A DNA stretch of 64,000 nucleotides from Syntrophaceae bacterium (GTDB lineage Bacteria > Desulfobacterota > Syntrophia > Syntrophales > UBA2192): NCBI GenBank assembly GCA_013177795.1, contig JABLXY010000001.1:62001-126000 (forward strand), in the 5' to 3' direction. Below are positions 59,996 through 64,000 of the stretch, in pieces; the stretch's first letter is position 1; each line of letters opens with the position of its first letter. The translations under genes were made by a program, and so were the position numbers. The notes below the pieces were generated by a model, which saw nothing but the letters and a program-made list of their open reading frames with translations, did not search any database and was not told the origin of the DNA.

Positions 59996-60936
59996 CGGAT
60001 CGGAACGGAAGATTCACGGGGGTTGAGGCGGTTCGCGAAGGGTTCAGACGGGCCGGCTACATCTGCAGCACGGAGATCGCGACGACGGTGTACCTGGCCG
60101 CTCACCTCGAAAAGCCCGTCCTGGTCGAGGGGCCTGCGGGCGTGGGAAAGACGGAGCTGGCCAAGAAGGCCGCCGCGTTCATGGAGCTGCCGCTCATCCG
60201 GCTCCAGTGCTACGAGGGGCTCGACGAGTCCAAGGCGCTCTACGAGTGGAAGTACGGCAAGCAGCTGCTCTACACCCAGCTGCTGCGGGACAAGCTGGAC
60301 CAGATCGTCCGGAAGGAAAGCGACCTGGGCGAGTCGATCCGGACGCTGCACCGCTACGAGGACATCTTCTTTTCCCCGCAGTTCCTCGAACCCCGCCCGC
60401 TGCTCAGGGCCCTGCAGGAAGAGCGCGGGGCCGTTCTGCTCATCGACGAGGTGGACAAGGCGGACGAGGAGTTCGAGGCCTTCCTGCTCGAGATCCTCTC
60501 GGACTTCCAGGTGTCGATCCCCGAGATCGGGACAGTGCGCTCGAGCACAAGGCCCTTCGTCTTCCTCACGAGCAACAGCACCCGGGAGCTCAGCGAGGCG
60601 CTGAAACGCCGATGCCTCCACCTCTTCATCCCGTTCCCGGAACCGGAACTCGAGAGGGAGATCGTCCGGCACCACGTGCCCGGCATCCCGGAACGGCTGG
60701 AGCGGCAGCTCGTGGCCTTCATCCACGCGGTGCGAACGCTCGAACTCAAGAAGGTCCCCTCGATCAGCGAGACGATCGACTGGGCACGTGCCCTTCTGCT
60801 CTTGCATGCGGAGGGTCTCAACCGGGACCTGGCCCGGAAGACCCTCAACACCTTTCTCAAGTTCGAGGAGGATATCCGCGCCGTCGACGAGAAGCTCTTC
60901 CTCCTCGTCGACCGGGCCGTCAAGGAAGGGGTCTGA
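59992..60936 (+). CDS. MoxR-family AAA+ ATPase
   Basis: This 314-residue AAA+ protein has Walker A VEGPAGVGKTELAKK, Walker B AVLLIDEVDKADEEFEAFLLEIL, sensor 1 FVFLTSNSTRELSEALKRRCL (with arginine finger), and the C-terminal lid. MoxR proteins act as chaperones with VWA partners to insert cofactors or activate enzymes. AAGGAGAAG precedes ATG 59992, which overlaps the previous stop (ATGA); its stop overlaps the next start by one base. The close coupling to a VWA gene is the classical MoxR arrangement and here extends to an acyl-CoA-dehydrogenase-like gene, a possible client. Confidence 0.93.
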   Translation: MTDRNGRFTGVEAVREGFRRAGYICSTEIATTVYLAAHLEKPVLVEGPAGVGKTELAKKAAAFMELPLIRLQCYEGLDESKALYEWKYGKQLLYTQLLRDKLDQIVRKESDLGESIRTLHRYEDIFFSPQFLEPRPLLRALQEERGAVLLIDEVDKADEEFEAFLLEILSDFQVSIPEIGTVRSSTRPFVFLTSNSTRELSEALKRRCLHLFIPFPEPELEREIVRHHVPGIPERLERQLVAFIHAVRTLELKKVPSISETIDWARALLLLHAEGLNRDLARKTLNTFLKFEEDIRAVDEKLFLLVDRAVKEGV

Positions 60937-62279
60937 TGGACCGCGTGCTGAACCGCTTCATCGTTTCCCTGCGTGGCGCAGGGGTGCCCGTGTCGGTCTC
61001 GGAGAGCATCGACGCCGCGAAGGCCCTGGCAATCGCGGGATACGGAGACCGCCGGGTCGTCAAGAGCAGCCTCGGGGCCACGCTCGCGAAATCCGTTGCC
61101 GAGAAGGAGATTTTCGACGACTGCTTCGAGCGGTTCTTCTCTTTTCACCCGCTGCCCGCCGCCTTCGCGCAGGGGCCCGATGAGGGAGACGAGGGCCTGC
61201 CCGGCGACATGCCGGCGGTCGGGGGGATGATCCAGGAGGGCGATCTCGGCGGCATTGCGCTGGCCGTGCGGGACGCCGCCCGGTCGGCCGACCTGCAGAG
61301 CATCCGCTTTTTCACGCAGCGCGGGATGTTCACGGCCCGGATCCTTCAGGCCTTGGAACTGGATCGGCTCGACCGGTACGTCGCCGATCTCTACCGGGAG
61401 GGGAGCGCGGGCGCAGAGGCGACGGCCCGCCAGCTGGAGCAGGGCAGGGATGCCCTCATCGACATGGTCCGGCGGTATGTCGAGCAGGAGTACGAGATCT
61501 ACGCCCGCGAGAGCACCGAGCGGGTCATCGAGCGTTACCTCTGGGACGTGAGGCTCACGGAACTCGAAGAGCGGCACTACGAACGGATGCATGCGCTCAT
61601 CCGCAAGCTCGTCAAGCGGATGAACGACCGTTATTCCCGCCGGCGCCGGCGGGCAAAGCGGGGGGCGCTCGATTTCAAGCGGACCCTCAGGGCCAACATG
61701 CACCACGGGGGACTGCTGTTCGACACCGCATGGAAAAAGAAGCGGGTGAACCGGCCCGACGTGGTCATCCTCTGCGATGTGAGCCGCTCGATGTCCACCG
61801 TGGTCCGGTTCTGCCTGCTCATGCTCTACGGAATCAACGAGGTCGTGGCGCGGATCCGCTCCTTCGTGTTCTGCTCGAGCCTGCTCGAGGTCAGTGACAT
61901 CTTCGAACGATGTCCCGTCGCCGAGGCCGTGGAGCGCCTCCGAACGGGAGAGGGCCTCGACATCCACATGGGGAGAACCGATTACGGCAGCGCGTTCTGG
62001 GATTTCACGAGACGGCACCTCGATGCGGTCACGGGCAAGACCACGGTGATCATCCTGGGCGATGCGCGCAGCAACTACGGCGACCCGGCGGAGGAGCTCC
62101 TGCGGAAAATCGCGGATCGCTGCCGGCGACTCATCTGGCTCAACCCCGAGGCGCCCTCGATGTGGGGGACGGGGGACTCGGAGATGCGACGCTACATGCG
62201 GCTCTGCGACCTCGCGATGGAGTGCAGCACGCTGCGCCACCTCGAGCAGCTCGTCCGCGTCCTCGTCAGGGTCCCCTGA
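60936..62279 (+). CDS. VWA-domain (CoxE-like) protein
   Basis: This 447-residue protein is a CoxE-type VWA protein. The N-terminal part (LNRFIVSLRGAGVPVSVSESIDAAKAL) and middle helical region lead into an Arg-rich stretch (RYSRRRRRAKRGALDFKRTLRANM) and a VWA domain with an intact metal site: DVSRSMS, then a Thr/Asp in MGRTDYGSAFWDF and GDARSNYGDP. In carbon-monoxide dehydrogenase systems CoxD (MoxR) and CoxE load the active-site cluster. No molybdo-hydroxylase gene is seen here, so the client may be the acyl-CoA-dehydrogenase-like protein or something elsewhere. ATG overlaps the moxR stop (TGATG). Confidence 0.92.
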   Translation: MDRVLNRFIVSLRGAGVPVSVSESIDAAKALAIAGYGDRRVVKSSLGATLAKSVAEKEIFDDCFERFFSFHPLPAAFAQGPDEGDEGLPGDMPAVGGMIQEGDLGGIALAVRDAARSADLQSIRFFTQRGMFTARILQALELDRLDRYVADLYREGSAGAEATARQLEQGRDALIDMVRRYVEQEYEIYARESTERVIERYLWDVRLTELEERHYERMHALIRKLVKRMNDRYSRRRRRAKRGALDFKRTLRANMHHGGLLFDTAWKKKRVNRPDVVILCDVSRSMSTVVRFCLLMLYGINEVVARIRSFVFCSSLLEVSDIFERCPVAEAVERLRTGEGLDIHMGRTDYGSAFWDFTRRHLDAVTGKTTVIILGDARSNYGDPAEELLRKIADRCRRLIWLNPEAPSMWGTGDSEMRRYMRLCDLAMECSTLRHLEQLVRVLVRVP

Positions 62280-62349
62280 TCGGGGCCATCGAGGGATTCC
62301 TCTACCGCATGCCCCTTTTCCATGCTATCTTGTCCATGGCGGCGTGCAG

Positions 62350-63129
62350 ATGCCGTTGACCTATGACGATGCGGGAAAGGACGTGAGACAGGAGTACCTC
62401 GAAGCCCGGACAATCGCCCGGCGGATCGCCCGCGAGGTCGGTGAGCCCCTGTTCTACGGTCAGCAGGCCGCCCACGTCGAGAACTCCGTCGCCCTGTTCC
62501 AGGCCGACCCACTGGTGCGGAGAGCCGTCACCGAACTCGGCGCGCGGCCCGACCGCATCGGTCACGGGCTCGGCCACGCGACCAAGGTGGCCGTGGATGC
62601 GGGCGCCATCATTCTCATCGAGCGCGGCGCGACGGACCCTGCCGGAAAGACCCGCAGGCTCGTCGCGCTGGCCCACGTGGCCGGTGTACTCCACGACATC
62701 CGAAGGGAGGAAAGGGAACACGCCCGGACGGGAGCCGAGGAGGTCCGGCGGCTCCTGCGCGATTACGATCTCCGGCGGGGCGAGCTGGAAGCGATCGCGG
62801 GGGCCATCGCAAACCACGAGGCCTTCCGGCCGCACCAGCCCATGGCCGATGCGGACGGACAGCTTCTCTCCGACGCGCTGTACGACGCAGACAAATTCCG
62901 CTGGGGACCTGACAATTTCTCCGATATGCTCTGGGACATGGTATCGAGGCGGGACGTGCCCCTGTCCGCCCTGCTCAGCCGGTTTCTCAAGGGATTGGAA
63001 GGCATTGGCAGAATCCGCGAGACGTTCCGGAGCGGCACGGGCCGCCGGTACGGGCCCGATTTCATCGACCGGGGAATGGAGATCGGCAGGCGGCTCTATG
63101 CGGAGCTGACAGCAGCGGGTGAAAGGTGA
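62350..63129 (+). CDS. HD-domain phosphohydrolase-like protein
   Basis: The 259-residue protein has HD-type metal-binding residues: HGLGHATKVAVDAGAII, LAHVAGVLHDIRREEREHARTG with the HD pair, and IANHEAFRP with a further His. This resembles HD or HD-GYP-like phosphohydrolases without a GYP motif. A nucleotide or phosphoester substrate is likely. It lies 70 bases after the VWA gene in the same direction and may be the fifth gene of the operon. ATG 62350 is used; the ribosome site is poor. An array of GGCAAAA repeats starts two bases after its stop. Confidence 0.85.
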   Translation: MPLTYDDAGKDVRQEYLEARTIARRIAREVGEPLFYGQQAAHVENSVALFQADPLVRRAVTELGARPDRIGHGLGHATKVAVDAGAIILIERGATDPAGKTRRLVALAHVAGVLHDIRREEREHARTGAEEVRRLLRDYDLRRGELEAIAGAIANHEAFRPHQPMADADGQLLSDALYDADKFRWGPDNFSDMLWDMVSRRDVPLSALLSRFLKGLEGIGRIRETFRSGTGRRYGPDFIDRGMEIGRRLYAELTAAGER

Positions 63130-63131
63130 AG

Positions 63132-63187
63132 GGCAAAAGGCAAAAGGCAAAAGGCAAAAGGCAAAAGGCAAAAGGCAAAAGGCAAAA
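63132..63187 (+). repeat. Tandem heptamer repeat, eight copies of GGCAAAA
   Basis: Eight uninterrupted copies of GGCAAAA run from 63132 to 63187, directly after the HD gene stop. The array is purine-rich on one strand and of the kind prone to copy-number change by slippage. It is not coding. Confidence 0.95.
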
Positions 63188-63291
63188 GGTTCGACCCTCT
63201 CACCCGATGTCTTCAAACGGACATGTTATCGGCAGAATCGGATGAAGAAAAGGCAATCACTCGAGAGAGCAAAGCACGGGGGGGCAAGAAG

Positions 63292-63738
63292 ATGATCAAG
63301 CGTATTCTCGTGGCGTCGGACGGTTCCAGAACGTCGGGACGGGCACTCAAGGTTGCCATCGAAATGGCCAAGAAGATGGGGGCCGCACTCACCCTGGTCG
63401 GGGTGATCGACAACCGCCTCTACGTGGGCCGAACCATGCCGGCCGGGCTCACTTCGACGAGGATTGCGGAGCCCGTCGAGGACTACCTCACGCGGGTTGC
63501 AGGCGCCTATCTCGCGAAGGATGCCGGACGATGCAAACGGAGCGGCGTGAAGCCGGAACTGGTCATCCGGATGGGACATCCCGTCGAGGAGATCCTCAAG
63601 GAAGCCCGCCGCGGAAAGGCCGACCTGCTGGTGATGGGGTCACACGGCAAGAGCGGGATCGGATCGGTTCTGGGAAGTGTGGCCTTCGGGGTCCTCCAGG
63701 GCCAGTCGCGGGTGCCGGTTCTCGTCGTCCGGAAGTGA
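63292..63738 (+). CDS. Universal stress protein
   Basis: This 148-residue UspA-type protein starts MIKRILVASDGSRTSGRALKVAI and has the ATP-binding signature G-S-H-G-K-S-G-I-G-S-V-L-G-S near the C-terminus, so it should bind ATP. It has standard single-domain length. ATG 63292 is used, with a GGGGGG run about eight bases upstream. It lies after the heptamer repeat array and before a NUDIX gene that starts four bases after its stop, suggesting co-transcription. Confidence 0.93.
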   Translation: MIKRILVASDGSRTSGRALKVAIEMAKKMGAALTLVGVIDNRLYVGRTMPAGLTSTRIAEPVEDYLTRVAGAYLAKDAGRCKRSGVKPELVIRMGHPVEEILKEARRGKADLLVMGSHGKSGIGSVLGSVAFGVLQGQSRVPVLVVRK

Positions 63739-63742
63739 GGGC

Positions 63743-64000
63743 ATGGGGATGAATGGAAGGAAAGCGGGAAACGCCCGGTCGACGCTCATTTACAGGGGCC
63801 CTGTCTTCACGCTGTACGAGGACGAGATCCTTCTGCCGGGCGGCCGGACGATGATACGGAGCAGGATCGAGCACCGCCCCACCATCGGCGTCGTGCCCTT
63901 CATCAGCGGGGACGAGATCGTCCTGATCCGTCAGCACCGCCATGCAGTGGGTGCATCCCTGGTCGAAATCCCAGCCGGCACCATGGACGAGGACGATGCC
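63743..64000 (+). CDS. NUDIX hydrolase, 5' part
   Basis: The visible 86 residues run open to the window edge. They match the N-terminal domain of ADP-ribose-pyrophosphatase-type NUDIX proteins: STLIYRGPVFTLYEDEI, IGVVPFISGDEIVLIRQHRHAVG and the first part of the Nudix box, VEIPAGTMDEDD. It would hydrolyse nucleoside diphosphate derivatives such as ADP-ribose. ATG 63743 or 63749 could start it; GAGG lies eight bases before the latter. Confidence 0.85.
   Translation, partial: MGMNGRKAGNARSTLIYRGPVFTLYEDEILLPGGRTMIRSRIEHRPTIGVVPFISGDEIVLIRQHRHAVGASLVEIPAGTMDEDDA

Noticed and set aside
63132-63187. Short regular repeats as a CRISPR array
   Set aside because: The units are seven bases and contiguous; there are no spacers and no cas genes.

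Overview
The window looks like a chromosomal segment of a high-GC, probably anaerobic deltaproteobacterium (Desulfobacterota, perhaps a Syntrophus or syntrophobacter relative). This placement is inferred from gene content and no rRNA gene is present to confirm it. The pointers are a PrsK/PrsR PEP-CTERM regulatory pair, a GEMM-I c-di-GMP riboswitch, a desulforedoxin-like protein, a NIL-domain ferredoxin, a 2,4-dienoyl-CoA-reductase-type flavoenzyme, an acyl-CoA-dehydrogenase-like protein with MoxR/VWA partners, and a Liv transporter. No rRNA, tRNA or CRISPR array was found.

Region 1 (1-17.7 kb) is a cell-surface and exopolysaccharide island. A truncated IS4-type transposase at the left edge is followed by prsK-prsR. 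Next come three short PEP-CTERM proteins, each in its own transcription unit. Each has a near-consensus sigma-54 promoter 38-46 bp before its start and a shared 17-bp element 130-250 bp upstream, which is a candidate PrsR enhancer site. An Fn3 protein with a CFI-box C-terminus follows. Its terminator T-tract received an intact ISL3 element with a perfect 8-bp target duplication. Three nucleotide-sugar enzymes (UDP-glucuronate 4-epimerase type, UDP-glucose dehydrogenase, GalE) would supply UDP-GlcA, UDP-GalA and UDP-Gal for polysaccharide. An exported methyltransferase-like protein and a second Fn3/CFI-box protein, preceded by a c-di-GMP-I riboswitch, close the region. No exosortase is in view.

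Region 2 (12.4-22.2 kb) overlaps the first. Two almost identical IS1182-type elements in opposite orientation bracket galE, the methyltransferase gene, the riboswitch gene, a membrane-tethered response regulator and polX. Both copies sit in the same palindromic intergenic repeat, which recurs elsewhere in the window.

Region 3 (22.2-35 kb) runs from a YcaO enzyme with a small downstream partner, through a CsgD/LuxR-type regulator and a PilZ protein, to pepA. It continues with two oligopeptide-transporter ATPases lacking permeases, two paralogous lipoproteins, thiL, a flavin/Fe-S oxidoreductase and a MATE exporter.

Region 4 (35-53.8 kb) is mostly housekeeping: miaA; a complete livKHMGF operon with a strong hairpin after livK; and the mtaB-rnc-radical SAM-era-der operon, read from one sigma-70 promoter. 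Then come a NIL ferredoxin, a small hydrolase, a DUF1015 protein, a TrmN6-like methyltransferase, a DUF721/DciA-like protein, a divergent MoaE and a membrane-fused spermidine-synthase-like protein.

Region 5 (53.8-64 kb) holds a large DUF748/AsmA-like protein, a desulforedoxin-like domain with a histone-H1-like tail, and a bacterioferritin-like protein. An apparent operon follows, of MarR (two operator-like palindromes), a degenerate acyl-CoA dehydrogenase, MoxR ATPase, VWA protein and HD protein. A universal stress protein and the start of a NUDIX hydrolase end the window.

The best candidates for under-described biology are the PrsR promoter/enhancer set, the c-di-GMP-controlled CFI-box protein pair, the YcaO/small-partner pair, the MarR-ACAD-MoxR-VWA-HD operon and the desulforedoxin/H1-tail fusion.
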